DNA from: Streptomyces anulatus
GTDB taxonomy: Bacteria > Actinomycetota > Actinomycetes > Streptomycetales > Streptomycetaceae
Assembly (NCBI RefSeq): GCF_014650675.1
Contig: NZ_BMVK01000019.1
Location: forward strand, 62,001-126,000
DNA length: 64,000 nt
Direction of reading: 5' to 3'
The notes below the pieces were generated by a model, which worked only from the letters and a program-made list of their open reading frames with translations, had not been told where the DNA came from and searched no databases. Every line of letters begins with the position of its first letter. Within the stretch, counting starts at the first letter, position 1. Below, one piece after another: positions 35,045 through 43,110 of the stretch. Made by a program: the position numbers and the translations under genes.

Positions 35045-35782
35045 ATGGTGGCCCCGCCGGACAACGACGTGATCTGGGCGCGTTCCCTGCACCACTCCCA
35101 CAACGGATCGCCCGGTCTCGGCGGTGTCTCCATCGGTGTCCGGGACGCCGAGATCCTCGCTGTGACCGGACCGCGCGGCAGCGGTAAGACCACGTTGCTG
35201 CACTGTCTCTCGGGCCGGCTGGTGCCCCAGCAGGGCGAGGTCTGGTTCAACAGCGTCCCCGTCCACACCATGCCCGCCCGGGTCCGCGAACAGCTGCGCC
35301 GGGAGCGCTTCGGCTGGATCGCCTCCGACCCGGAGCTGGTCCCGGAGCTGACCGTCTGGGAGAACACCGCGCTGCCCCTGCTGCTGCGCGGCTTCTCGCA
35401 CCGGGCCGCCAGGAAGACCGCCACCGAATGGCTGGAGCGCCTGGACATCGCCGCCTTCGCCCGGAAGCGGCCGCACGCCCTGCTCCAGGCGCAGCGCCAG
35501 CGGATCTCCGTGGCGCGGGCCCTGGCCGCACAGCCGACCGTGATCTTCGCCGACGAGCCCACCGCGACCCTGCACCGCGCGGACCGTACCCAGGTGCTGC
35601 GCACCCTGACCACGGCGGCCCGCTCGCACGGCATCACCGTCGTGCTGGCCACGCACGACGCCGAGGTCGCCGCGCTCGCCGACCGGACCGTCCCGCTGCT
35701 GGACGGCCGCTGCGTCGCCACCGTCACCCTGCCCGCGAAACCGGAAGCGGAGGGCCGCGCGGCGTGCTCGCTCTCCGTCTAG
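35045..35782 (+). CDS. ABC transporter ATP-binding protein with degenerate signature motif
   Basis: A 245-residue ATPase of the LolD/MacB-like exporter type. Walker A is GPRGSGKTTLL near residue 45, Walker B is VIFADEPTATL, and the H-loop is VVLATHD. The usual LSGGQ signature reads LLQAQRQRISVARAL, a loss of the conserved Ser-Gly-Gly. The ATG at 35045 has GAGGTG seven bases upstream. The stop overlaps the next gene, a membrane protein, by 19 bases, so the pair probably forms one transporter. The substrate is unknown. Confidence 0.85.
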   Translation: MVAPPDNDVIWARSLHHSHNGSPGLGGVSIGVRDAEILAVTGPRGSGKTTLLHCLSGRLVPQQGEVWFNSVPVHTMPARVREQLRRERFGWIASDPELVPELTVWENTALPLLLRGFSHRAARKTATEWLERLDIAAFARKRPHALLQAQRQRISVARALAAQPTVIFADEPTATLHRADRTQVLRTLTTAARSHGITVVLATHDAEVAALADRTVPLLDGRCVATVTLPAKPEAEGRAACSLSV

Positions 35783-36924
35783 CCCGCGGGTCCCATCCCC
35801 TCGTCCTGGTCCGGCGGCTGCTGGTGGCCGCCGCCTCGGCCGGCGTCGGATTCCTCCTCCTGTGCGCCCTCGGGTACGCCGCCGCGCACCCGGCGTCCGC
35901 CGGTTCGGTGCTGCGGCTGCTGTGGTGCTTCGTCCCGCTGGCCGCCACCGTGCAGTTCGCCGTGGCGGTGGCCCGGGCCGACCCGAGTACCCGGCCCCGG
36001 CCGGGCCTGTCCTCCGTGGGCCTCGGCCCGGTCCGGCTGTCCGCGCTGGCCGCGGTCTCCACCGCCGTCTCCACCACGCTCGGCTCCATGGTGGCCCTGC
36101 TCTTCTTCCTGCATCTGCGCGGCGATCTCACCGGGATGCCGTTCGACGGGGGCGCCGCGGAGTTCCTCGGCGCGGGCAGCCCGCTGCCGCTGGCCGCCGC
36201 GCTGATGCTGCTCGCGCTCGTACCGGTGGCCGCGTCGACGGCGAGCGCGCTGGCGCTGCGGTCGCGTCCCGACCCGGCCCGGGACGCCTTCGGCTCCGAG
36301 GAGCTGCCGGAGCCCGCACCGGCTCCGGCCGGGCTCCCCTGGGGCGTGGCGCTGACGGCTGCCGGACTCGCGGTCGAGGCGATCGCGTCCCGGGGTACCG
36401 CGGGGAGCGCGTTCCCGCTGCCCGGTCGGTACGACTCCACCCCGGTGGCGGTCCTGATCGGGTGGACGCTCACGGCGGTCGGCCTGGCGATGGCGGGGCC
36501 GAGCCTGACCCATCTGTGCGGGCGGGCGCTGCAGGCGGTGCGCCCCGGGGCCGTACGGCTGCTGGCGGGACGGGTCCTGATGAACGAGGCGCGCCGGATC
36601 GGCCGCCCGCTCGGGGTCGTCTGCGCCGTGCTGTCCGCGGCGGTCGCCGCTTCGGCGCTGTACGGGGGCGACGAGCGCCCGTACGGCCCGCTCACCGCAC
36701 TCGGCGCGGTGCTGGTCCTCGGCTGTACGACGGCGACGCTGCTGACCTCGGCGCTGGAGGCCAAGCACGCCCGCGCCCACACGGTCGAGGCGCTGCTCAG
36801 GATGGGCGCCCCGGCCGCCGTGCTGCGCCGGGCGACGGCACTGCGGGCGGGCGCGCTGCTGGCCCTGTTCGCCCCGCTGACGTGGGTGATCGCGCAGTTG
36901 GCGGCGCTTCCGCTGACGCGGTGA
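35764..36924 (+). CDS. ABC transporter membrane protein (FtsX-like permease)
   Basis: A 386-residue polytopic membrane protein with about eight hydrophobic segments. The GTG at 35764 lies inside the end of the ATPase gene and has GGAGGG upstream. The first segment is LLVAAASAGVGFLLLCALGY. The C-terminal MGAPAAVLRRATALRAGALLALFAPL resembles the cytoplasmic coupling region of FtsX/MacB-type permeases. No large extracellular domain is present, unlike MacB. It is the partner of the preceding ATPase; what it moves is not evident. Confidence 0.75.
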   Translation: MLALRLARGSHPLVLVRRLLVAAASAGVGFLLLCALGYAAAHPASAGSVLRLLWCFVPLAATVQFAVAVARADPSTRPRPGLSSVGLGPVRLSALAAVSTAVSTTLGSMVALLFFLHLRGDLTGMPFDGGAAEFLGAGSPLPLAAALMLLALVPVAASTASALALRSRPDPARDAFGSEELPEPAPAPAGLPWGVALTAAGLAVEAIASRGTAGSAFPLPGRYDSTPVAVLIGWTLTAVGLAMAGPSLTHLCGRALQAVRPGAVRLLAGRVLMNEARRIGRPLGVVCAVLSAAVAASALYGGDERPYGPLTALGAVLVLGCTTATLLTSALEAKHARAHTVEALLRMGAPAAVLRRATALRAGALLALFAPLTWVIAQLAALPLTR

Positions 36925-36946
36925 ACCGCCGGGATTTCCCGGCGGT
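36925..36946. terminator. Bidirectional terminator hairpin
   Basis: A perfect 9-bp stem (ACCGCCGGG and complement) with an ATTT loop lies directly between the convergent permease and SRPBCC genes. Confidence 0.75.
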
Positions 36947-36976
36947 ACGGGGACGGGGACGGGAGCCCCGGCGGGG

Positions 36977-37432
36977 TCAGGGGTGGGTGGCGAGCCGGGC
37001 GGCCAGGGCGTCGAAGAAGGCCTCCCAGCCGTCCTCCGCCGCCGCGTACTGCTCGGGGGTGAGGTTGCCGCCGCGCTGCTGGAAGGCCAGCTCGGTGGTC
37101 CCGTCGCCGAGGTCGCTGAAGGTGACGGTGACGATCTCGCCCTCGGCGTCCTCGGGCGCGGAGGCGTCCTTGAGCGTGAGGACGAGACCGTCGGGCTCGC
37201 TCACCTCGCGGTAGACCCCGTGGAAGGGCATCTCCACGCCCGGCATCACGATGACCAGGCTCCACGCGCCACCGGGCCGTACGTCCATCGCCACCCGGTC
37301 CAGGGGGACGTCCGCCTCGCCCCCGTACCAGGCGGCGAAGTCCTCCGGCGAGGTCCAGGCGGCGAAGACGCGCTGCTGAGGGGCGTGCAGGACGCGGGTG
37401 AGGTCGATGCCCTCGCGGGTGCCACCGGTCAT
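36977..37432 (-). CDS. SRPBCC (AHSA1/START-like) domain protein
   Basis: A 151-residue soluble protein of the activator-of-Hsp90-ATPase-1-like family. The pattern is LTRVLHAPQQRVFAAWTSPEDFAAWYG at the N-terminus, MDVRPGGAWSLVIVMPG and FHGVYREVSEPDGLVLT in the middle, and VTVTFSDLGDGTTELAFQQ near the end. Such proteins bind hydrophobic ligands; the exact role is unknown. The ATG at 37432 lies eight bases from AAGGA. It is probably monocistronic. Confidence 0.85.
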   Translation of the reverse strand: MTGGTREGIDLTRVLHAPQQRVFAAWTSPEDFAAWYGGEADVPLDRVAMDVRPGGAWSLVIVMPGVEMPFHGVYREVSEPDGLVLTLKDASAPEDAEGEIVTVTFSDLGDGTTELAFQQRGGNLTPEQYAAAEDGWEAFFDALAARLATHP

Positions 37433-37536
37433 GATCACGGTCCTTGTCCGATCCGGCCGTCCCGCGGGGCCGGATCGCCGGCCGCGGGATTGTCCGCCTC
37501 CAGCTTGCCCGGCCCGCCGCCCCCCTGCCACGCCGG

Positions 37537-38732
37537 TCAGGGGGTCAGCAGTCCCGCGAGGGTGTCGTACGCCCCCTCCCAGCCCCACGCCTCGCGGACC
37601 CATGCCCGGCCCTTCTCCCCCATCGCGCGGGCCGCCGCGCGGTCCCGCAGCAGCTCGACCAGCCGGTCCGCGACGGCGGCGACGTCACGCCCGTCGACCA
37701 CATGTCCCGTCTCCCCGTCCCGTACGGTGTCCGGCGCGCCGCCCGAGTCGCCGACGAGGACCGGCAGCCCGGAGGCGGCGGCCTCCAGGAAGACGATGCC
37801 CAGCCCCTCCACCTCCAGGCCCCGCCTGCGGGTGCGGCAGGGCATGGCGAAGACGTCGCAGGCCGCGTAGTGCTCCGGCATCGCCGCGTGCGGCTGCCCG
37901 CCGGCGAGGACCACCGCGTCCGCGACCCCGGTGTCCGCGGCGAGCCGGCGCAGGGTCCGTCGCCGGTCAGCAGGAGTACCGCGTCGGGCACCGCGCGCCG
38001 CACGGCGGGCAGGGCGCGGATCAGGGTGTCCTGGCCCTTGCGCGGGACGAGCCGCGCCGCGCAGAGGACCACGGGCCGCCCGCCCAGGCCGTACCGCTCG
38101 CGGACACCGCCCACCGGAGCCCCGACACCCTCCCGCGCGCCGGACCGTACGGCGTCACGCGCCCCTTCCCGTACGGCTTCACGCGCCTCTTCCCGTACGC
38201 GGAACGCCTCCGCGTCCACCCCCGGCGCCAGGCGGACCATGCGGCGGGCGGCGGCCGGGCCGAGTGCGGCGGCGATGGGGGCGCGGGTCGCCTCGCCCAG
38301 ATAGGTCACCGTGTCGGTGCGGTCGCCGATCCGGCGGAGCAGGGTCCGGGCCCCGGGCGTGCGGGCCCACCACACCTCGTGCCCGTGCGTCGTGGCGACG
38401 GCCCGCCGCACCCCGCTCTCCCGGCGCAGCCGGTCCGCCAGGAGCCCGAGCGGTGCGGCGGCCCCGAACCAGACGCTGTCGCAGCCGTGGCGGCGGGCGA
38501 TCTCCACCGCGCGGGTGGCGACGCGCGGGACGGGGAGCAGGGTGCGGGCCGGGTCGCGGACCACGGGGTGGGGCAGGGCGGCGTCATGGGCGGCCGCCCC
38601 GGGTTCGGCGGAGGTGTAGACGACGACGGAGTCCGCGGGGAACCGGCTGGTCATGGCGTGGACGAAGGTCTCGATGCCGCCCTGGCGCGGCGGGAAGTCA
38701 TTGGTCACCACGAGCGTGCGGCGGCGCGTCAT
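37537..38732 (-). pseudogene. GT4 glycosyltransferase (PimB-like), frameshifted
   Basis: The ATG at 38732 opens a GT4 glycosyltransferase. VVTNDFPPRQGGIETFVHAM binds the acceptor side, TTHGHEVWWARTPG follows, and GGRPVVLCAARLVPRKGQD starts the nucleotide-sugar domain. The frame is lost after LLLTGDG near 37957. Translation of the other frame then continues with TLRRLAADTGVADAVVLAGG, CDVFAMPC and EGLGIVFLEAAASGLP (the E-x7-E motif) to a stop at 37537. The span of 1196 bases is not a multiple of three. Relatives usually have a few extra residues (PYRR-like) at the break, so a deletion of 3n+1 bases, such as 10 or 13, is likely. Either a pseudogene or a sequencing error. The upstream membrane gene overlaps its start by four bases. 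Confidence 0.8.
38145..38202 (-). repeat. 24-bp tandem repeat inside the glycosyltransferase gene
   Basis: Two adjacent 24-base units (38145-38168 and 38169-38192) differ at two positions and are followed by a partial third. They encode an Arg/Glu/Ala-rich 8-residue repeat (EGARDAVR type) in the linker before the second Rossmann domain. Similar GTACG-rich sequence recurs at 38755-38800 in the next gene. Confidence 0.7.
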
Positions 38733-39964
38733 CGGGAGGCCTGCTTCCGTCGGCGTACGGGTTCGCGTACGAGGTCGCGCACCCGTTCTCGTATGCGGAG
38801 GGGGTGGGCGGGCGGCTGCCGGGCGAGGGCCCAGGCCGCGAGGACCAGCGGGTGCACCAGATAGCCGAACCGGGTCGCGGGCATGAACGCGATGGCCAGG
38901 AGCAGTCCGAGCGCGAGCCGCGCGGCGGCGGCCGCCCCGGTCGCCGGGGGCCGGACGAGCAGGGAGACGGCGAGGAGAAGGGCGCTCACCCCGAGCAGCA
39001 GCAGGGCCAGGGTCCGGCCGCCGGGGAGCTGGGTGGCGAGCAGATGGCCGGGGAGCGGGCTCGCGGCGGAGGAGACCGCTCCGGTGAGCCCGAGGGGGAA
39101 GTCGACGACATGGGTCCGGAAGGCTCCCGGGTCGCGCAGTGCGGCGGGCAGGACGAGCGCGGCGGCGGTGAGCAGGGCGACGAGCCCGCAGCGCAGGGCG
39201 GCGCGGCTCCCCCGGCGGCCGTCGCCCCCACCGGCCGTGGCGAGCAGGGCGAGGGCCACCGGCACCGCCGGCCACGCGGTCCACTTGAGGGCGGCGGCCA
39301 CCCCGAGCGCCAGCCCGGCCCGGCCCGCACGCCCCTGCCCCGCACGGGCCAGCCCCAGGCACATCAGCCCGGCCACCGGCAGATCGACGCCGCCCACCGC
39401 GAGCGGCAGCGCCACCAGCGGGCAGGCGGCGAGCCACCGGGGCGCCTCGCGGCGGGCTCCCGCCGGGAGGGCGAGGGCGAACGCGCCGAGAAAGGCGGCG
39501 CCCATCCACAGCCGGGGGTCGGTGAGCGGCCCGGGCCCGGCCACCGCCTCAGGGATTCCGAAGGCCGCCATGCCCGGGAGGTACGGGTTGAAGTCCTCGG
39601 GCACGGTGGGGCGTTCGAGGTAGGGCGTGCCCTCGGACAGCAGGAGCCCCGCCGAGCGGGCGACGACGTCGACCTCCAACTGCGCCCGGTCCACGGCGAG
39701 AAGCACCAGCAGGGGCAGCAGCACCGCGCCGGTGACGGCGACCGCCCCGGCCGTACGGGGGCTCCGCCCACGGGCCGCGAGCACCGCGGCGGCCGTGTAG
39801 CCGAGCGCGGCGGCGGTGCCCCAGACCCGGTGCGGACCGAGTGAGGAGAAGGCGCCGAGCGCCAGGGCGGTGGCCGCGAAGAACGCCCACCAGGCTGCGT
39901 CGCCGGGCAGCGCGGGACGGTCCCGGCGCAGGTCGGGAGAGGTGGGGAGCGCGAAGAGGGCCAT
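38729..39964 (-). CDS. GT87/DUF2029-like membrane mannosyltransferase
   Basis: A 411-residue polytopic membrane protein with roughly ten hydrophobic segments. FNPYLPGMAAFGIP after a long loop with ERPTVPEDF, and ALKWTAWPAVPVALALL, match the GT87 polyprenol-phosphate-mannose-dependent mannosyltransferase pattern. The C-terminus is strongly basic (RIRERVRDLVREPVRRRK). The ATG at 39964 is preferred over an in-frame GTG at 40003, though neither has a strong ribosome site. It is encoded just upstream of, and overlaps by four bases, the frameshifted GT4 gene. Together the pair suggests mannolipid or glycolipid synthesis, which the frameshift may have disabled. Confidence 0.7.
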   Translation of the reverse strand: MALFALPTSPDLRRDRPALPGDAAWWAFFAATALALGAFSSLGPHRVWGTAAALGYTAAAVLAARGRSPRTAGAVAVTGAVLLPLLVLLAVDRAQLEVDVVARSAGLLLSEGTPYLERPTVPEDFNPYLPGMAAFGIPEAVAGPGPLTDPRLWMGAAFLGAFALALPAGARREAPRWLAACPLVALPLAVGGVDLPVAGLMCLGLARAGQGRAGRAGLALGVAAALKWTAWPAVPVALALLATAGGGDGRRGSRAALRCGLVALLTAAALVLPAALRDPGAFRTHVVDFPLGLTGAVSSAASPLPGHLLATQLPGGRTLALLLLGVSALLLAVSLLVRPPATGAAAAARLALGLLLAIAFMPATRFGYLVHPLVLAAWALARQPPAHPLRIRERVRDLVREPVRRRKQASR

Positions 39965-40105
39965 GCGTCCGAGGCTAGGAACGGGCCGTTCACGGAACGT
40001 CACACCACCGTCCGGTCCTTGAGGTCAACCCGTGGCATGAGACGGCGCCGCGAATTCCACCCCTGCTCCGATGCGCCGGCCCACCGGGTGACGAAGAATC
40101 TCCGT

Positions 40106-41395
40106 ATGACGCGCACCGTCCCGCCGGACCGCCCGGCCACAGTCGCCGCCACCGCTACGGCCGACGCCACCGCCACCGCCGGTGTCCTGCCGGCGGACCG
40201 GTCCGTCCGGCGACGGCTCCGGCACTGGACGGCGGAGCCCGCGTACGCCTGGCTGACCGGAGCGGCGCTGACGCTCTTCGCCGTCGTGGAGCTGGCCGTC
40301 GTGCCGGGTTCGGCGATCACGGCCTTCGGGGTGCTGCTCTGCACGGCCTCGCTGGCCCTGCGGGCGACGCGGCCCGCCGTGGGGTTCCTGACCGTGGGCG
40401 CGGCCCTCCTCAGCTTCGCGACCGACGGCAACATGGCGTACGCGACCATCGCCGGGTCCCTGATCGGCTGCTACACGCTGGGGCGGCACCGGGTGCAGCA
40501 CCCGGCGGTGCTCGTGCTGGCCGGTTCGCTGGCCGCGCTGGCCGTCAATCTGGTGCACATCGACCGGTGGGCCCGGGACGGCTCCCCCGGGCTGCCCGCG
40601 CTCCAGGGCACCGACCGGTTCAGTCTGGGGCTGTACGCCGAGACGCTGGTGTTGACGGTGATGATCCTGGGCGCGGTGAGTACGGGCGACGCGGTGCGGG
40701 CACGCGAGGAGACCCGGCACGCCCGGGCCGCCGCGCAGTCCCGGCTGCTGGCGATGGAGCGGCGACAGGCGGCCGAGGCGGAACGGGCCGCCATCGCACG
40801 GGAGTTGCACGACATGATCGCGCACTCGGTGTCGGTGATCGCGGTGCGGGCCGAGAGCGCCACGTACACGACCCCGGGCCTCTCGCCCCCGGCACGGGAC
40901 GCCTTCCAGGAGATCGCGGGCACGGCGCGGTCCTCGATGGCGGAGCTGCGGCGGCTGCTCGGGGTGCTGCGGACCGGCGACGGCGCCGCGACGGCACCGC
41001 TCACCGCCCCGCAGCCCTCGCTGGCCGGTCTCGACGACCTCCTCGATCAGCACCGGGCGGTCGGCGGTACGGCCGAACTGCGGGTCACCGGCGAGCGGGC
41101 GGCGCTGCCTGCGTCCTGGGAGCTGTCGGCGTACCGGATCATCCAGGAGGCGCTGACGAACGCCCGGCGACATGCCCCGGGTGCCCACACGGTCGTGGAA
41201 CTCCACTACGTTCCGGGCCTGTTGACGGTCCGTGCGACGGACGACGGGCCGGGCCCCGCTCCCTCCGGCGGCTCCGGGCGGCAGGGGCACGGGCTGGTGG
41301 GCATGGCCGAACGGGCCGCCCTGCTCGGCGGGCGACTCACCACCGGCCGGGGCCCGGCCGGCGGCTTTCTCGTGGAGGCGGAACTGCCGTGGTGA
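40106..41395 (+). CDS. Two-component sensor histidine kinase
   Basis: A 429-residue membrane kinase. An Ala/Thr-rich N-terminal tail precedes four to six membrane segments (for example LTGAALTLFAVVELAVV). The HisKA_3 helix ERAAIARELHDMIAHSVSVI holds the phospho-acceptor His235. YRIIQEALTNARRHA, RATDDGPGP and GHGLVGMAERAALLGG form the ATPase domain. The ATG at 40106 was chosen; the frame is open from 40019 and a GTG at 40088 is possible. The stop overlaps the regulator start by two bases inside GTGA. The stimulus is unknown. Confidence 0.9.
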   Translation: MTRTVPPDRPATVAATATADATATAGVLPADRSVRRRLRHWTAEPAYAWLTGAALTLFAVVELAVVPGSAITAFGVLLCTASLALRATRPAVGFLTVGAALLSFATDGNMAYATIAGSLIGCYTLGRHRVQHPAVLVLAGSLAALAVNLVHIDRWARDGSPGLPALQGTDRFSLGLYAETLVLTVMILGAVSTGDAVRAREETRHARAAAQSRLLAMERRQAAEAERAAIARELHDMIAHSVSVIAVRAESATYTTPGLSPPARDAFQEIAGTARSSMAELRRLLGVLRTGDGAATAPLTAPQPSLAGLDDLLDQHRAVGGTAELRVTGERAALPASWELSAYRIIQEALTNARRHAPGAHTVVELHYVPGLLTVRATDDGPGPAPSGGSGRQGHGLVGMAERAALLGGRLTTGRGPAGGFLVEAELPW

Positions 41396-42057
41396 TCCGG
41401 GTGCTGGTGGCCGACGACCAGGCGGTGGTGCGGACGGCGTTCGCCGGCCTGCTGAACACCCAGGACGACATCGACGTGGTCGGGGAGGCGGAGGACGGCG
41501 AGCAGGCCGTGCTCAGGGCCGCCGAACTGCAGCCCGATGTGGCGCTGTTGGACATCCGGATGCCCAAGCTCAGCGGCATCGACGCGGCGCGCGGCATCGT
41601 CGCGGCGTCGGGCGGGGCGACGAGGGCGCTGATGCTGACGACGTTCGGCCTGGACGAGTACGTGTACGACGCCCTGACCGCCGGAGCCAGCGGGTTCCTG
41701 CTGAAGGACGCGACCTTCCCCGAACTACTGCACGCGGTACGGGTGGTGGCGGACGGCCATGCCCTGCTGGCTCCCGAGATCACCGGGCGGCTCATCGCGG
41801 AGTTCACCCGGCAGCGGGTCAGCGCACCCCCGCCGCGCTCGATCGACGGCCTGACCGCGCGCGAGGCGGAGGTGCTCGTTCTGATCGCGCGGGGCCTGTC
41901 CAACGCGGCCATCGCCGACCGGCTGACCATCACCGACCACACGGTGAAGACCCACATCAACCGGCTGTTCGCGAAGATGGAACTGCGGGACCGGGCGCAG
42001 GCGGTGATCCTGGCGTACGAACTGGGGCTGGTGGTGGCGGGGACCCGGCAGCCGTAG
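41392..42057 (+). CDS. NarL/LuxR-family response regulator
   Basis: A 221-residue regulator paired with the preceding kinase. The receiver has VLVADDQAVVRTAF, LLDIRMP with phospho-acceptor Asp54, and LLKDATFPEL. The DNA-binding domain has GLTAREAEVLVLIARGLSN and AIADRLTITDHTVKTHINR. The GTG at 41392 overlaps the kinase stop by four bases. It ends 25 bases before the convergent thiQ stop. Confidence 0.9.
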   Translation: MIRVLVADDQAVVRTAFAGLLNTQDDIDVVGEAEDGEQAVLRAAELQPDVALLDIRMPKLSGIDAARGIVAASGGATRALMLTTFGLDEYVYDALTAGASGFLLKDATFPELLHAVRVVADGHALLAPEITGRLIAEFTRQRVSAPPPRSIDGLTAREAEVLVLIARGLSNAAIADRLTITDHTVKTHINRLFAKMELRDRAQAVILAYELGLVVAGTRQP

Positions 42058-42082
42058 CGGTGGGCGGCGACCGCTCGTCCCC

Positions 42083-43105
42083 TCACTCCGCCGCCAGCAC
42101 CACCGTCTCCGCCGCGTCGAAGCGGACGCCCACGACCGCGCCCTCGTCCGGGGTGTCCCGCAGGGCGCACTCGGCCTCCAGCACCGGCGCGTTCTCGGGC
42201 GTCAGGCGTACGGTCACGTGGTTCCCCCGGAAGGTGCGGACGCCGACCGTGCAGCGCAGGCCGTCCTCGGGAGCGCCGATCAGGACCCCTGCGGGCCGGA
42301 CCAGCAGATCGGCCTCGCCCTGCGGGGATCCCTCGGGCACCGGGACCTTGCCCCAGGCCGTGGCGGCGGCCCGGCCGGTCACGGTCGCCCCGGTGACGTT
42401 GTCGAAGCCGAGGAACCGGGCGACGAACGCCGATGCGGGGCGCTGCCAGACGTCCAGCGGGCTGCCCTCCTGCGCGATCCGGCCGTCCCGCATCACCACG
42501 ACCCGGTCGGCGAGCGCGAACGCCTCGCCCTGGTCGTGCGTGACGGCCAGCACGGTGGTGCCCAACTCCTGGAAGAGGGTCCGCAGTTCGACGACGAGCC
42601 GTTCGCGGAGGCTGCGGTCGAGCTGGCCGAGCGGCTCGTCCAGCATCAGGAGCTTCGGGCGCGGGGCGAGGGCGCGGGCGAGGGCGACGCGCTGCTGCTC
42701 ACCGCCGGACAGAGCGGCGACCGCGCGGCGTTCGGCCCCGGGCAGGCCGACCAGCTCCAGCAGGTCGCGGACCCGGCGCCCGGTCTCGGCCCGCCCGACG
42801 CCGTGCATCTGGAGCCCGAAGGCGACGTTGGCGCCGACGTCCCGGTGCGGGAAGAGCTGGTGGTCCTGGAACATCAGGCCGAGGCCGCGCCGGTGCACCG
42901 GGACACCGCTCTGGTCCTGGCCGGCCAGCAGGACCCGGCCGCCGTCCATGGGCTGGAGCCCGGCGACGGCCCGGAGCAGGGTGGACTTCCCGCTGCCGCT
43001 GGGACCGAGCAGACAGACGATCCGGTGGTCGGCGACCGCCAGGTCGACCGCGTCCAGAGCCGTCCGCTTCCCGAACCGTACGGTGGCTGACTGCAGGCTC
43101 AGCAT
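42083..43105 (-). CDS. thiQ: Thiamine ABC transporter ATP-binding protein
   Basis: A 340-residue ATPase. Walker A is GPSGSGKSTLL near residue 37, the signature is LSGGEQQRVALARAL, Walker B is LLMLDEPLGQLD and the H-loop is THDQGEA. A C-terminal TOBE-like part follows from about residue 240, which makes it longer than Escherichia coli ThiQ and similar to ferric-type ATPases. The ATG at 43105 lies five bases after the permease stop. The thiamine assignment comes from the TPP riboswitch upstream of the operon. Confidence 0.88.
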   Translation of the reverse strand: MLSLQSATVRFGKRTALDAVDLAVADHRIVCLLGPSGSGKSTLLRAVAGLQPMDGGRVLLAGQDQSGVPVHRRGLGLMFQDHQLFPHRDVGANVAFGLQMHGVGRAETGRRVRDLLELVGLPGAERRAVAALSGGEQQRVALARALAPRPKLLMLDEPLGQLDRSLRERLVVELRTLFQELGTTVLAVTHDQGEAFALADRVVVMRDGRIAQEGSPLDVWQRPASAFVARFLGFDNVTGATVTGRAAATAWGKVPVPEGSPQGEADLLVRPAGVLIGAPEDGLRCTVGVRTFRGNHVTVRLTPENAPVLEAECALRDTPDEGAVVGVRFDAAETVVLAAE

Positions 43106-43110
43106 GTCGT

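Noticed and set aside
37537..37914. A separate 125-residue protein at the end of the GT4 gene
   Set aside because: Its sequence is the C-terminal nucleotide-sugar half of a GT4 enzyme and has no proper start, so it is treated as part of the frameshifted gene.
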